The notes under the pieces are model-generated. The model had not been told where the DNA came from, searched no databases, and saw only the letters and a list, made by a program, of their open reading frames with translations. Positions 1-12,099 of a DNA stretch of 64,000 nt are shown piece after piece. Each line of letters starts with the position of its first letter. The first letter of the stretch is position 1. This DNA comes from Mycobacterium numidiamassiliense (GTDB taxonomy: Bacteria; Actinomycetota; Actinomycetes; Mycobacteriales; Mycobacteriaceae), in the NCBI RefSeq assembly GCF_900157365.1, contig NZ_FUEZ01000003.1, forward strand, positions 1,116,001 to 1,180,000. Direction: 5' to 3'. Position numbers and translations under genes: made by a program.

Positions 1-325
1 GGTCGGGGTAGGTGTGGCCCGAGAGGTTCGCGTCACCGGCGACCTGCCACCCCGAGAGGTAGATGGCCTTCAGGCCGGCCCGCACCTGCTGGACCGCCAT
101 GTTGCCGGTCAGCGCGCCCAGCGCGTTGACGAACTCCAGGTCGTGCAGCTGGTTCCACAACACCTCCGCGCCACGGCGGGCCAGGGTGTTCTCCTCCACC
201 ACGCTGCCCTGCAGGGCGACGACGTCTTCGGCCTTAAAGGTGCGGCTGACGTCCTTCCACCGCGGGTTGGTGTCCCAGTCGTGCTGGATCTGTTCGGCGC
301 TCTTCGGGGTGCCAACGACAGACAT
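1..325 (-). CDS. aceA: Isocitrate lyase, N-terminal part (cut by window edge)
   Basis: Isocitrate lyase splits isocitrate into glyoxylate and succinate, the first step of the glyoxylate shunt used for growth on fatty acids and acetate. About 108 residues are visible, from ATG at 325 ([14 protein letters not shown]) to the left edge. They include the conserved start of the TIM barrel ([20 protein letters not shown], then [20 protein letters not shown]), which matches mycobacterial Icl1 as I remember it. The catalytic KKCGH loop lies outside the window. The gene sits next to ramB, which encodes its known regulator. Confidence 0.96.
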   Translation of the reverse strand, partial: MSVVGTPKSAEQIQHDWDTNPRWKDVSRTFKAEDVVALQGSVVEENTLARRGAEVLWNQLHDLEFVNALGALTGNMAVQQVRAGLKAIYLSGWQVAGDANLSGHTYPD

Positions 326-593
326 TGGGCTTACTCCTTAACTCAGTTGAACGGGCAACGCCTCACCGCTGTCAAAGCGGTAGCCGGAGGCTTAACTTCA
401 CTGGCGTGTTAACACGACCATGGCACAGCCGGTTGACGCTGGTCCACCCATTTCAATTGCCAATTTCGGCAACGACGCAAGGCAGTTTTGCAAAGATTGC
501 GAAGGCAGCTAAGAACTTAACCGTTTCAGAAGCTACCCGTCAGTAACCCCAAATTCGCAGGTCACGCGGGGATTTAATAGGACGGTTGTCCGG
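326..593 (-). promoter_or_regulatory. Upstream region of isocitrate lyase with a RamB-box-like site
   Basis: This 268-bp gap holds no convincing gene. It must carry the isocitrate lyase promoter, which reads leftward. A TTTTGCAAAG stretch at 486-495 resembles the TTTGCAAA core described for RamB sites in corynebacteria and mycobacteria. It is followed by a related GATTGCGAAG at 495-504. The link to RamB is inference, supported by ramB lying 1 kb away. Confidence 0.4.
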
Positions 594-1388
594 TTAGATC
601 GCGAAGATCGATGCGACGGCTTTCGTCTCGTCGCCGACCGCATATGTGAGCGTTGTAACAGGCCGATCTGCGAGCGCGGAGCCGAATTTATCCGTGGAGC
701 CGGCCGGGTGAACATGGGAGAGGATTTCCAGCTTGTCGCCTAATGCCACTGGAGCCTCGTGCTCGATGGTGATGCGTAGCGGCCAGGTGGCCAGCTCGAG
801 GTGCGACGCGAGGTAGTCCTCGACCACGCTCCAATACACCGAGTTGTTCATGTGGTCGAACAAGTCGATGTCGGTGACCCGGACCGGGAACTCGTGGATC
901 TCCGTGGCGTCGTCGCGGCTGCCCGGCTTCAGGTAACCCTTCCAGCGCAGCCGGTCAATCGAGGTCGTCTTGTGCAGACCTTCGAGGAAGTCGTCGGAGA
1001 TGCGCGACGGCATCTGGGTCTCCCGGTTGATGTTGATCCAGAACGCCTCGGACTCGATCAGCCCGCCCTTGCGTCCGTCGACGCGAACCCGCATCTCACA
1101 CCACCGGTTCGACGTGCCCGAACACCAGCGCCGACAGCGCAGCATGTCCTGGAACTCGATCGGGCGGATCAGGTCGACCATGGTCCGGCGCACGATCCAC
1201 AGCGGGTGGGTCTCTTCAAAGCCCATCTCGCGGAGCTGGTCCGAACCGATGTCCTGGATGTGCCGGCAGGCCGCGTCCAACCGCAGCCGACCGGTGCGGT
1301 CGATGTCCCCGACACGCAGCGGCCATTCGCGATCGAATACATCGGGGTGACCGTCGGGCACCGGCATCATTATTTTGTCCAGGCTCAC
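594..1388 (-). CDS. Acyl-ACP thioesterase-like double hotdog protein (Rv0466 type)
   Basis: The 264-residue protein has two hotdog folds in tandem, like FatA/FatB acyl-ACP thioesterases that release fatty acids from acyl carrier protein. The first half carries the ligand-facing VGDIDRTGRLRLDAACRHIQ, and the second repeats the pattern as VTDIDLFDHMNNSVYW. The GTG start at 1388 has GGGGAG 8-10 bases upstream, which supports this start. No signal peptide or membrane segment is visible, so it should be cytosolic. The gene lies between isocitrate lyase and the divergent ramB, fitting fatty-acid or acetate metabolism. The true substrate is unknown. Confidence 0.85.
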   Translation of the reverse strand: MSLDKIMMPVPDGHPDVFDREWPLRVGDIDRTGRLRLDAACRHIQDIGSDQLREMGFEETHPLWIVRRTMVDLIRPIEFQDMLRCRRWCSGTSNRWCEMRVRVDGRKGGLIESEAFWININRETQMPSRISDDFLEGLHKTTSIDRLRWKGYLKPGSRDDATEIHEFPVRVTDIDLFDHMNNSVYWSVVEDYLASHLELATWPLRITIEHEAPVALGDKLEILSHVHPAGSTDKFGSALADRPVTTLTYAVGDETKAVASIFAI

Positions 1389-1550
1389 GGCTTTGCTCCC
1401 CGCTGTCCCTTCATCCGTGCCTCAGGTTAACCCCGAGGCACCCGCTGCGAATCATGCCAACACGGTCCGTCGAATAGCAATCGCCTCTCGACGGCGACGG
1501 ATGCCAAGTCTGCGAACCTCGTCTTCGCACTGGCGAGTACCCTGAGTAAA

Positions 1551-2969
1551 GTGTCCAAAACTTACGTCGGATCACGCGTTCGACAACTGCGCGGCGAGCG
1601 CGGGTTCAGTCAGGCCGCACTGGCCCAGATGCTGGACATCTCGCCAAGCTATCTCAACCAGATCGAGCACGACGTTCGACCGCTGACGGTCGCCGTGCTG
1701 CTGCGCATCACCGAGGTGTTCGGGGTGGACGCGACGTTCTTCGCGCCCCAGGACGACACTCGCCTGGTCGCCGAGCTGCGGGAAGTGACGATGGACCGCG
1801 ACCTGGACATCGACGTCGAACCGCCCGAAGTCGCCGAGATGGTGAGCGCCCACCCCGCCCTGGCACGCGCGGTGGTCAACCTGCACCGGCGCTACCGGAT
1901 CACCACCGCCCAGCTCGCGGCCGCGACCGAAGAGCGGTTCTTCGACGGCAGCAGCGGGAGTGGCTCGATCACGATGCCGCACGAAGAGGTCCGCGACTAC
2001 TTCTACGAACGCCAGAACTACCTGCACGAGCTGGACACCGCCGCCGAAGACCTGACGAATCAGATGCGGCTGCACCACGGCGATCTGGCCCGCGAGCTGA
2101 CGCGGCGGCTCACCGAAGTGCACGGGGTGCACATCACCAGGCGCATCGACCTCGGAGACAGCGTGCTGCACCGCTACGACCCCGGGTCGAACACCCTGGA
2201 ATTCAGCAACCATCTCTCGGTGGGGCAGCAGGTGTTCAAGATGGCCGCCGAGCTGGCCTACCTGGAGTACGGCGGGCTGATCGACAGCATGGTCGAAGAG
2301 GGCAAGTTCACCAGCCCGGAGTCACACACGCTGGCCCGGTTGGGATTGGCCAACTACTTCGCTGCGGCCGCGGTGCTGCCCTACCGCCAGTTCCACGACG
2401 TCGCCGAGAACTTCCGCTACGACGTCGAGCGGCTGTCGGCGTTCTATTCGGTCAGTTACGAAACCATCGCACATCGGCTCTCCACGCTGCAGCGGCCGTC
2501 GATGCGCGGCGTGCCATTCTCGTTCGTCCGCGTGGACCGGGCAGGGAACATGTCAAAACGTCAGTCCGCCACGGGTTTTCACTTCTCCTCCAGCGGCGGG
2601 ACCTGCCCGCTGTGGAATGTGTACGAGACGTTCGCCAACCCCGGCAAGATTCTGGTGCAGATCGCGCAGATGCCCGACGGCCGCAATTACATGTGGGTGG
2701 CCCGCACGGTGGAGCGACGCCCTGCACGGTATGGTCAGCCCGGCAAAACCTTTGCCATCGGGCTGGGCTGCGAGCTTCGCCATGCGCACCGGCTCGTCTA
2801 CTCGGAAGGACTCGACTTGTCCGGGGAAATCGCCACACCCATCGGCGCGGGTTGCCGTGTCTGCGAACGTGACAACTGCCCGCAGCGGGCATTCCCCGCC
2901 CTGGGCAAAGCCCTCGATCTCGACGAACATCGCAGCACGGTGTCCCCGTATCTGGTGAAGCAGCCATGA
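1551..2969 (+). CDS. ramB: RamB, regulator of acetate metabolism
   Basis: This 472-residue DNA-binding regulator starts at GTG 1551. An XRE-type helix-turn-helix occupies about residues 7-65 (LRGERGFSQAALAQMLDISP, then YLNQIEHDVRPL). The middle resembles the IrrE/M78-like region, and the C-terminus is the short-chain fatty acyl regulator domain with a cysteine cluster (GAGCRVCERDNCPQR, near residue 440). In M. tuberculosis and Corynebacterium, RamB controls isocitrate lyase and its own promoter in response to carbon source. The gene is divergent from the thioesterase and overlaps the following AhpD-like gene by 4 bases (ATGA). Confidence 0.95.
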   Translation: MSKTYVGSRVRQLRGERGFSQAALAQMLDISPSYLNQIEHDVRPLTVAVLLRITEVFGVDATFFAPQDDTRLVAELREVTMDRDLDIDVEPPEVAEMVSAHPALARAVVNLHRRYRITTAQLAAATEERFFDGSSGSGSITMPHEEVRDYFYERQNYLHELDTAAEDLTNQMRLHHGDLARELTRRLTEVHGVHITRRIDLGDSVLHRYDPGSNTLEFSNHLSVGQQVFKMAAELAYLEYGGLIDSMVEEGKFTSPESHTLARLGLANYFAAAAVLPYRQFHDVAENFRYDVERLSAFYSVSYETIAHRLSTLQRPSMRGVPFSFVRVDRAGNMSKRQSATGFHFSSSGGTCPLWNVYETFANPGKILVQIAQMPDGRNYMWVARTVERRPARYGQPGKTFAIGLGCELRHAHRLVYSEGLDLSGEIATPIGAGCRVCERDNCPQRAFPALGKALDLDEHRSTVSPYLVKQP

Positions 2970-3556
2970 GCGACGCACCAGCCGATCACGTCGGCCGGGT
3001 CCCGTCCTCGAGCAAGCTGCGCCGCCTGGGACCGATCAACTGGATGCTCGCGAAGGGCGCCGCGCGCACGACGCGGGCGGCGGAGATGCATCTGTTCACC
3101 ACGCTCGGCCAGCGCCAAGGCTTGTTTTGGGCCTGGTCGATGTATGGCGGCCGCCTGCTGCACGGCAGGCTACCGCGCGTCGACACCGAGTTGGTGATCC
3201 TGCGCGTCGCGCATTTGCGCTCGTGCGAATACGAGCTGCAACACCACCGCCAGATGGCCCGCCAACACGGGCTGGACGCCCACATGCAGGCCACGATTTT
3301 CGCCTGGCCGAATGCTCCGGAAAGCGAAGGGCCGCAAATCATTCTGAGCGCCCGCCAGCTTGCGTTGCTGAAGGCGACCGATGAGCTGATCAAGAATCGG
3401 TCGATCAACGAGGACACCTGGCAGCAACTCGCGAGTCATCTCGACCGGCGGAGGCTAATCGAATTCTGCTTGCTCGCAACGCAATACGATGCTCTGGCCG
3501 CGACGATAACCGCGCTGAACATCCCGCTGGACTACCCGGGCAGCCGTCACGCGTAG
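2966..3556 (+). CDS. Carboxymuconolactone decarboxylase / AhpD-fold protein (Rv0464c type)
   Basis: The 196-residue protein belongs to the carboxymuconolactone decarboxylase family. The family core HLRSCEYELQHHRQMARQHG is visible around residues 75-95. It holds a single cysteine with nearby histidines, not the CxxC of true AhpD, so peroxidase recycling cannot be assumed. It is translationally coupled to ramB through ATGA. Its 3' end overlaps the convergent small membrane gene by 10 bases. Function is unproven. Confidence 0.85.
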   Translation: MSDAPADHVGRVPSSSKLRRLGPINWMLAKGAARTTRAAEMHLFTTLGQRQGLFWAWSMYGGRLLHGRLPRVDTELVILRVAHLRSCEYELQHHRQMARQHGLDAHMQATIFAWPNAPESEGPQIILSARQLALLKATDELIKNRSINEDTWQQLASHLDRRRLIEFCLLATQYDALAATITALNIPLDYPGSRHA

Positions 3557-3822
3557 ATGTCGGCAAGCACGGCCAACGTCAACACCACCGGCAGTATCGG
3601 CAGGCCGAACGCCAACGCCGCCCAGGGATAGCGTCCGCTCCGGCCTAGCTGCCAGCCCCACACCCCGGCGCAGAGCGCCAGCACGGCCGACACGATCAGG
3701 ATCACCGGAGCCCATCGGCCCGCCGTCGCGTTGTCACCGGCGATCGAAATGGCAAGCAGCCACAACACGTAACCGACGGTGAGGCCGCCGATCGCACCGA
3801 CAACGGTGTCGAGGCGAATCAT
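3547..3822 (-). CDS. Small membrane protein (Rv0463 type)
   Basis: The 91-residue hydrophobic protein has three predicted membrane segments (around residues 8-28, 38-58 and 66-88) joined by short loops. It has no catalytic motif that I recognise. It starts at ATG 3822, three bases after the lpdC stop, so it is probably the last gene of the aldehyde dehydrogenase-lpdC operon. Its 3' end overlaps the convergent AhpD-like gene. Confidence 0.8.
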   Translation of the reverse strand: MIRLDTVVGAIGGLTVGYVLWLLAISIAGDNATAGRWAPVILIVSAVLALCAGVWGWQLGRSGRYPWAALAFGLPILPVVLTLAVLADIYA

Positions 3823-3825
3823 CGG

Positions 3826-5220
<1,395 letters not shown>

Positions 5221-5238
5221 GGCACCTACCCTAGTGGG

Positions 5239-5805
5239 TCAATACGGGATGACGCCGATCAGACAATGACCCGTGCGCTCGCAGTAGTAATAGCCGTAGA
5301 GCGGCGCCGCCGCGGCCACGGAGGCAAACGGTCCCGACATCACCGCGATGGACAATGCCGAGATCAGCGGCCTGCCTTGCACCATCGCCAGCATCACCCC
5401 ACCCACGGTGCACGCGACGACGTAGACCAGCACCATGAACACCGCCGCCGTCTTGTCGATGGTGTGGTACCACCAATAGAACAGGCTCAGGCCGACCTCG
5501 GCCGCGGCGATCCACACCCCGAGGATCACCAGGGCCAACTTCCACCACTTCAGGTACTGGTATCGACCGGGCACGCTCACCGGATGCACCGATGCCGCGG
5601 CCGGATCGGCCTCCGCGTCGGGCGTCTCGGGCTCATCGTCGGTCTGCGCCGCCGGCTCGGCGGGCTGCTTGGCCGACAGCGGGCCGGTGTCGTGGAAGTC
5701 GGGAGTAAACGGCACCGACTGCTCACCGGTGTCCCCGAAGTCCGGGACGAACGCCTCGGTGCCCGGATTGGTGGCGTGGTCCCGCTCGACCTCTTTGTCA
5801 GCCAT
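5239..5805 (-). CDS. Membrane protein with acidic N-terminal tail (Rv0461 type)
   Basis: This 188-residue protein has a roughly 85-residue hydrophilic, Asp/Glu/Pro-rich N-terminus containing a near-repeat (FVPDFGDTGEQSVPF then FTPDFHDTGPLS). Three hydrophobic segments follow, starting around KLALVILGVWIAAAEVGLSL. The C-terminus carries two cysteines (YYYCERTGHCLIG). It starts at ATG 5805, overlapping the preceding gene by 8 bases, and ends 18 bases before lpdC. The function is unknown. Confidence 0.82.
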   Translation of the reverse strand: MADKEVERDHATNPGTEAFVPDFGDTGEQSVPFTPDFHDTGPLSAKQPAEPAAQTDDEPETPDAEADPAAASVHPVSVPGRYQYLKWWKLALVILGVWIAAAEVGLSLFYWWYHTIDKTAAVFMVLVYVVACTVGGVMLAMVQGRPLISALSIAVMSGPFASVAAAAPLYGYYYCERTGHCLIGVIPY

Positions 5806-6106
5806 TCGAAGCCACCTGGACCGCGACGAGCACCCCGAACCAGCCCGGTGCCAGGGCCAGGATGAACGCGCCGAGCACGGTGACCCACCGACGGCCGGAG
5901 AACAGGATCACCAGCAAACCGGTGATGCTGGGCACCCCGACAACCAGCGCGATGACGGTCTCGGGATGGACGCGCGCCTGCACGATCACGGTGAACGCCA
6001 CGCCCGCCAAGAGCCCGACTGCGTTGCCGATCAGCATGGCGCTGGCCAGCAGCCAGGGACGCGGGAACGGGACCACGCTGACGACCTTACTGCGGTTCCC
6101 GGCCAC
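5798..6106 (-). CDS. Small hydrophobic protein (Rv0460 type)
   Basis: The 102-residue protein has three predicted membrane helices after a short basic N-terminus (MAGNRSKVVSVVPFPRPW). It starts with GTG at 6106 inside the end of the DUF779 gene and overlaps the next membrane gene by 8 bases, so translation is likely coupled across the operon. No known domain is visible. Confidence 0.78.
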   Translation of the reverse strand: MAGNRSKVVSVVPFPRPWLLASAMLIGNAVGLLAGVAFTVIVQARVHPETVIALVVGVPSITGLLVILFSGRRWVTVLGAFILALAPGWFGVLVAVQVASNG

Positions 6107-6583
6107 CAGGCGGGCACGTTTCGGGCGTGGCCTGGTCGAGAACCGGGCCGCGCGTCGACGGGCGTTCGCCGTGTTCGTAATCGGCCCCGGTGATCACCGG
6201 TACGGCTTCCAGCAGCGCTTTCTCGTCGTCGGTGAAGACCCGGCCACGGCTGAGAAACCGCAGGCCCTCCGGGGTTTCCAGGCTGAACCCGCCGCCACGG
6301 CCCGGCACCACGTCGATGACCAGCTGGGTGTGCTTCCAGGCCCGATACTGCGGACCCGAGATCCACACCGGCACCCCCTGCGCGCCCACGTCGAGGACCC
6401 CGAGCATGACGTCGCGGTCGCCGACCAAGAAGTCCCCGAGCGGGTAGCACATCGGCGACGACCCGTCGCAGCAGCCGCCGGACTGATGGAACATCACCGG
6501 CCCGTGGCGGTCCTGCAGCCGGATCAACAGCTCGGCAGCGGCGGCGGTAATGACCGCCGCAGCCGGCGCGGTCGGGTTGTTCA

Positions 6584-6584
<1 letters not shown>
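6087..6584 (-). CDS. DUF779 protein, partner of aldehyde dehydrogenase (Rv0459 type)
   Basis: The 165-residue protein starts at ATG 6584 (MNNPTAPAAAVITAAAAELL), and this start shares one base with the stop of the upstream aldehyde dehydrogenase. It carries the DUF779 signature HQSGGCCDGSSPMCYPLGDF, with three cysteines that could bind a metal or iron-sulfur centre. DUF779 genes commonly follow acetaldehyde or alcohol dehydrogenase genes, but their role is undefined. A longer in-frame extension into the dehydrogenase was discounted because this ATG gives the normal family N-terminus. Confidence 0.88.
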
Positions 6585-8107
<1,523 letters not shown>

Positions 8108-8175
8108 CTGCTCGCCTCCTCGCTCGGATCGTCAACCACAGTTGTAATACAGCTCACACTACCGCTGGGGCCACA

Positions 8176-10215
8176 ATGGCTTCCATGACAGCGCAGCCTG
8201 CCGAGGACCCCAATTTGCCCGACGACCCGTACCTGTGGCTCGAGGACGTCACCGACGCGCCCGCGCTGGATTGGGTCCGTGCGCGCAACAAGCCGACTCA
8301 GGCCGAATTCTGCGATGCCCGGTTCGAGCAGTTGCGCACCGAGGCGCTCGAGGTGTTGGACACCGATGCCCGGATCCCCTACGTGCGCCGCCGCGGCGAG
8401 TACCTCTACAACTTCTGGCGCGACGCCGCCAACCCACGCGGGCTGTGGCGGCGCACCACGCTGGACAGCTATCGCAGCGACTCCCCCGAGTGGGATGTGC
8501 TGATCGATGTCGACGAACTCGGGCGGGCGGACGATGAGAAGTGGGTGTGGGCCGGCGCCACCGTGATCGAACCGGAGCTGACGCGCGCACTGGTCAGCCT
8601 GTCTCGCGGCGGCTCGGATGCGGTGGTCGTGCGCGAATTCGACATGCTGACACGCGAATTCATTCCCGACGGGTTCGCGCTGCCGGAGGCCAAGTCGCAA
8701 ATCGGCTGGGCCGATCCGGATACCGTGCTGGTGGGCACCGACTTCGGTCCCGGCACGCTCACCGAGTCCGGCTACCCGCGCATCGCCAAGCGGTGGCGCC
8801 GCGGCACCCCGCTGGCCGACGCGGAGACCGTCTTCGAAGGTTCCGGCACCGACGTCAGTATCTCGGCGAATGCCGATCGGACACCAGGTTTCGAGCGGAC
8901 CTTTGCCAGTCGCGCCATCGACTTCTGGAACGACGAAATTTTCGAAGTCCGCGGCGCGGAGCTCATTCGCATCGAAGTACCCAGCGATGCGAGCGTGTCG
9001 ATTCACCGCGAGTGGCTGTTGATCGAGCCGCGCACCGATTGGACCTTCAGTGGCGCCACTTATCGCGCCGGGTCACTGCTGGCCGCTGACTACGACGAAT
9101 TCCTTTCCGGTACAGCACAATTGCAGGTGGTCTTCGAGCCGGATACGCACACCTGCCTGCATCAGAGCGCCTGGACCCGCGACCGGCTACTGCTGGTGAC
9201 ACTGGCCGATGTGGCCAGCCGGGTCGAAGTCGTCACACCCGGAACGTGGCGGCGCGCAGCCGTCTCCGGCATCCCCGCGGCGACCAACACCGTGGTCGTC
9301 TCCGCCGACGACACCGGCGACGAGTTTTTCCTGGACTCAAGCGGATTCGACCAACCCTCGCGGCTGCTGCGCGGCACCGAGGCCGAACACTTGGAACAGA
9401 TCAAGTCCGCACCCGCGTTCTTCGACGCTGAAAACCTGGACGTGCAACAGTATTTCGTGCCGTCAAAGGATGGGACGTCGATCCCGTACTTCGTCGTACG
9501 TTTGCGCGACGCCGGCACGCCCGGCCCGACACTGCTGGGCGGCTACGGCGGATTCGAGTCGTCCAAGACGCCGGGGTACAGCGGTGTCCTTGGCCGGTTG
9601 TGGCTGGCCCGGGGCGGCACCTACGCGATGGCCAACATTCGGGGCGGCGGCGAGTACGGACCGGGCTGGCACACGCAGGCGATCCGCGAGGGCCGGCACA
9701 AGGTCGACGAGGACTTCGCCGCTGTAGCAGACGATTTGGTGAAACGCGGCATCACGACGGTCGATCAACTCGGCGCGCAGGGCGGCAGCAATGGCGGGCT
9801 GTTGATGGGCATCATGCTGACCAAGTACCCGGAGAAATTCGGCGCGCTGGTCTGCGACGTCCCGCTGCTGGACATGAAGCGCTACCACTTGTTACTGGCG
9901 GGCGCCTCGTGGGTCGCCGAGTACGGCGACCCGGACAATCCGGACGACTGGGCGTTCATCTCCAAATATTCTCCATACCAGAATATTTCGGCTTCCAAAC
10001 GCTACCCGCCGGTGCTGTTCACCACGTCCACCCGCGACGACCGGGTGCATCCGGGCCATGCCCGCAAGATGGTGGCAGCGCTAGAGAAGGCCGGTCATCG
10101 GATTTGGTACTACGAGAACATCGAGGGCGGGCACGCCGGTGCGGCCGACAACGAGCAGGCCGCGTTCAAGGCGGCGCTGAGCTATTCGTTCCTGTGGCGG
10201 ATGCTGTCCGCCTGA
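8176..10215 (+). CDS. Prolyl oligopeptidase family serine peptidase (Rv0457c type)
   Basis: This 679-residue S9-family peptidase is expected to cut short peptides after proline. The N-terminal half is the beta-propeller with DPYLWLEDVTDAPALDWVRA at its start. The C-terminal alpha/beta hydrolase domain carries the catalytic serine in GAQGGSNGGLLMG, the aspartate in TSTRDDRVHPGHARKM and the histidine in IEGGHAGAADNEQA. ATG 8176 has GGGG five bases upstream; ATG 8185 is an alternative. No signal peptide is seen, so it is probably cytosolic. Confidence 0.94.
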   Translation: MASMTAQPAEDPNLPDDPYLWLEDVTDAPALDWVRARNKPTQAEFCDARFEQLRTEALEVLDTDARIPYVRRRGEYLYNFWRDAANPRGLWRRTTLDSYRSDSPEWDVLIDVDELGRADDEKWVWAGATVIEPELTRALVSLSRGGSDAVVVREFDMLTREFIPDGFALPEAKSQIGWADPDTVLVGTDFGPGTLTESGYPRIAKRWRRGTPLADAETVFEGSGTDVSISANADRTPGFERTFASRAIDFWNDEIFEVRGAELIRIEVPSDASVSIHREWLLIEPRTDWTFSGATYRAGSLLAADYDEFLSGTAQLQVVFEPDTHTCLHQSAWTRDRLLLVTLADVASRVEVVTPGTWRRAAVSGIPAATNTVVVSADDTGDEFFLDSSGFDQPSRLLRGTEAEHLEQIKSAPAFFDAENLDVQQYFVPSKDGTSIPYFVVRLRDAGTPGPTLLGGYGGFESSKTPGYSGVLGRLWLARGGTYAMANIRGGGEYGPGWHTQAIREGRHKVDEDFAAVADDLVKRGITTVDQLGAQGGSNGGLLMGIMLTKYPEKFGALVCDVPLLDMKRYHLLLAGASWVAEYGDPDNPDDWAFISKYSPYQNISASKRYPPVLFTTSTRDDRVHPGHARKMVAALEKAGHRIWYYENIEGGHAGAADNEQAAFKAALSYSFLWRMLSA

Positions 10216-10241
10216 CGCAGGGCCGGCCATAGGATGTCTGC

Positions 10242-10553
10242 GTGCCGATAGAACGCATCGAAACCGCGCTGGTGGTGGCCGGATTGGTTTTCATCATCGC
10301 CGGGCACGCGCAGGCGCGCTACCGCTTCGTCAAGGACCGCCGGCGGGGCCGGCACTTCTATTGGGCGACGTCGATCATCGGCATCGTCTGTTTCGCCGTC
10401 GGGACGGGCCAACTCTGGCCGAACGCCATCGCCTCGGGGGTGATCTTCACCGCGATCATCGTGGGTTCGGCCTACATGATCACGCCGTATCTGAAGATCG
10501 GCGGGCAGATCTATGCGTCGAACCCGGACAACCGGGAGCCTGATCCCGAATGA
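10242..10553 (+). CDS. Small membrane protein upstream of echA2
   Basis: The 103-residue protein starts at GTG 10242. It has three predicted membrane segments (ALVVAGLVFIIAGHA; FYWATSIIGIVCFAVGTGQL; AIASGVIFTAIIVGSAYM) and a hydrophilic, acidic C-terminus. It overlaps the echA2 start by 4 bases (ATGA), so the two are co-translated. I do not recognise a family. Confidence 0.75.
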   Translation: MPIERIETALVVAGLVFIIAGHAQARYRFVKDRRRGRHFYWATSIIGIVCFAVGTGQLWPNAIASGVIFTAIIVGSAYMITPYLKIGGQIYASNPDNREPDPE

Positions 10554-11476
10554 CCCCGCGCGACCAGAGGCCCGAATTCGAAACGCTGCTGTACCGGACG
10601 GCCGGCCCGGTCGCGACCATCACGCTGAACCGCCCGGAGCAGCTCAACACCATCGTCCCGCCCATGCCGGACGAGATCGAGGCGGCCATCGGGCTGGCCG
10701 AGCGCGACCAGGACGTCAAGGTCATCGTCCTGCGCGGCGCGGGCCGCGCCTTCTCCGGGGGCTACGACTTCGGCGGCGGCTTCCAGCACTGGGGCGAAAC
10801 CATGATGACCGACGGGCAGTGGGATCCCGGCAAGGATTTCGCGATGGTCAGCGCCCGCGAGACCGGGCCGACGCAGAAGTTCATGGCCATCTGGCGGGCG
10901 TCCAAACCGGTGATCGCCCAGGTGCATGGCTGGTGCGTCGGCGGGGCCAGCGACTACGCGCTGTGCGCCGATATCGTCATCGCCAGCGAAGACGCCGTGA
11001 TAGGCACCCCGTACAGCCGGATGTGGGGGGCCTACCTGACCGGGATGTGGCTGTATCGGCTGAGCCTGGCCAAGGCCAAGTGGCACTCGCTGACCGGGCG
11101 ACCGCTCTCCGGCGTCCAGGCCGCCGACGTCGAGCTGATCAACGAGGCGGTGCCATTCGAACGGCTCGAGGCGCGGGTCGCCGAGATCGCCGCCGAGCTG
11201 GCGCGGATCCCGCTGTCGCAGTTGCGGGCGCAGAAACTGATCGTCAACCAGGCCTACGAGAACATGGGCCTGGCATCGACGCAGACGCTGGGCGGCATTC
11301 TCGACGGCCTGATGCGTAACACCCCGGACGCCCTGGGGTTCATCCGGTTCGCCGAGACGCAGGGGGTGCGGGCCGCGGTCGAGCGCCGGGACGGCCCGTT
11401 CGGCGATTACAGTCAGGCGCCGCCCGAGCTGCGGCCCGACCCTTCGCACGTCATCGTTCCTGATGGCGAGGATTAG
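10550..11476 (+). CDS. echA2: Enoyl-CoA hydratase/isomerase family protein EchA2
   Basis: This 308-residue crotonase-fold protein would act on acyl-CoA in fatty-acid or sterol breakdown. It shows the N-terminal VATITLNRPEQLNTI and the oxyanion-hole segments RGAGRAFSGGYDFGGG and AQVHGWCVGGASDYALCADI. The usual catalytic glutamate pair is not obvious (SRMWGAYLTGMWLYRL), so an activity other than simple hydration is possible. It is coupled by ATGA to the small membrane gene upstream. Confidence 0.88.
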   Translation: MTPRDQRPEFETLLYRTAGPVATITLNRPEQLNTIVPPMPDEIEAAIGLAERDQDVKVIVLRGAGRAFSGGYDFGGGFQHWGETMMTDGQWDPGKDFAMVSARETGPTQKFMAIWRASKPVIAQVHGWCVGGASDYALCADIVIASEDAVIGTPYSRMWGAYLTGMWLYRLSLAKAKWHSLTGRPLSGVQAADVELINEAVPFERLEARVAEIAAELARIPLSQLRAQKLIVNQAYENMGLASTQTLGGILDGLMRNTPDALGFIRFAETQGVRAAVERRDGPFGDYSQAPPELRPDPSHVIVPDGED

Positions 11477-11540
11477 TAAGGTCGACTAAAAATCCGGAAC
11501 CGTTGGCCCCGTGCGACCCAAAAGTGTTACCGTGGACGCT

Positions 11541-11993
11541 ATGTCTCGGCTTAGTAACGGCCTGCGCGCAGGTGCCGTGTTTCTCGCTCTGGGTATCGCC
11601 GCTGCGGTCTTCCCGAAGACAGCTGTGGCCGACTCCACGGAGGACTTTCCGATCCCACGCCGGATGATCAACACCACCTGCGACGCCGAGCAGCTGCTGG
11701 CGGCCACCCGGGATACCAGCCCGGTGTACTACCAGCGCTACATGATCGACTTCAACAACCACCCGAACGTCCAGCAGGCGACGATCGACAAGGCGCACTG
11801 GTTCTACTCGCTGTCCCCGGCCGACCGCCGGAACTACTCCGAGAACTTCTACGCGCCCGTCTCCGACCCGCTGTGGGTGGCCTGGCCGAACCACATGAAG
11901 GTCTTCTGGAACAACAAGGGTGTCGTGGCCAAGGCCACCGAATCCTGCGCCAACTACCCTGCCGGCGACATGTCGGTGTGGAACTGGTCGTAA
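11541..11993 (+). CDS. Secreted Rv0455c-type protein, needed for mycobactin export
   Basis: The 150-residue exported protein starts at ATG 11541, with a signal peptide of about 32 residues ending near AVA|DSTED. Mature features include two cysteines ([10 protein letters not shown] and ATESCANYP), likely a disulfide, and an aromatic-rich core. The M. tuberculosis counterpart Rv0455c has been reported as required for siderophore secretion together with MmpL4/MmpS4. Here too the gene lies next to an mmp locus. A longer GTG start at 11511 is less likely because it would extend the signal peptide. Confidence 0.88.
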   Translation: MSRLSNGLRAGAVFLALGIAAAVFPKTAVADSTEDFPIPRRMINTTCDAEQLLAATRDTSPVYYQRYMIDFNNHPNVQQATIDKAHWFYSLSPADRRNYSENFYAPVSDPLWVAWPNHMKVFWNNKGVVAKATESCANYPAGDMSVWNWS

Positions 11994-12007
11994 CCGACCT
12001 CGCACCC

Positions 12008-12035
12008 TCGTTGTCCCCCCATCGGGGGACAACGA
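12008..12035 (+). terminator. Hairpin downstream of the Rv0455c-type gene
   Basis: A perfect 12-bp stem (arms TCGTTGTCCCCC and GGGGGACAACGA, 4-base loop) begins 14 bases after the stop codon and is followed by TTTCC. The U-tract is weak, as is common in mycobacteria. Confidence 0.65.
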
Positions 12036-12099
12036 TTTCCTCCCCCGACGGGCTGTTCGGCGGATATTGCCCAGCGTTTCCGCACGACATAGTTGGGGC

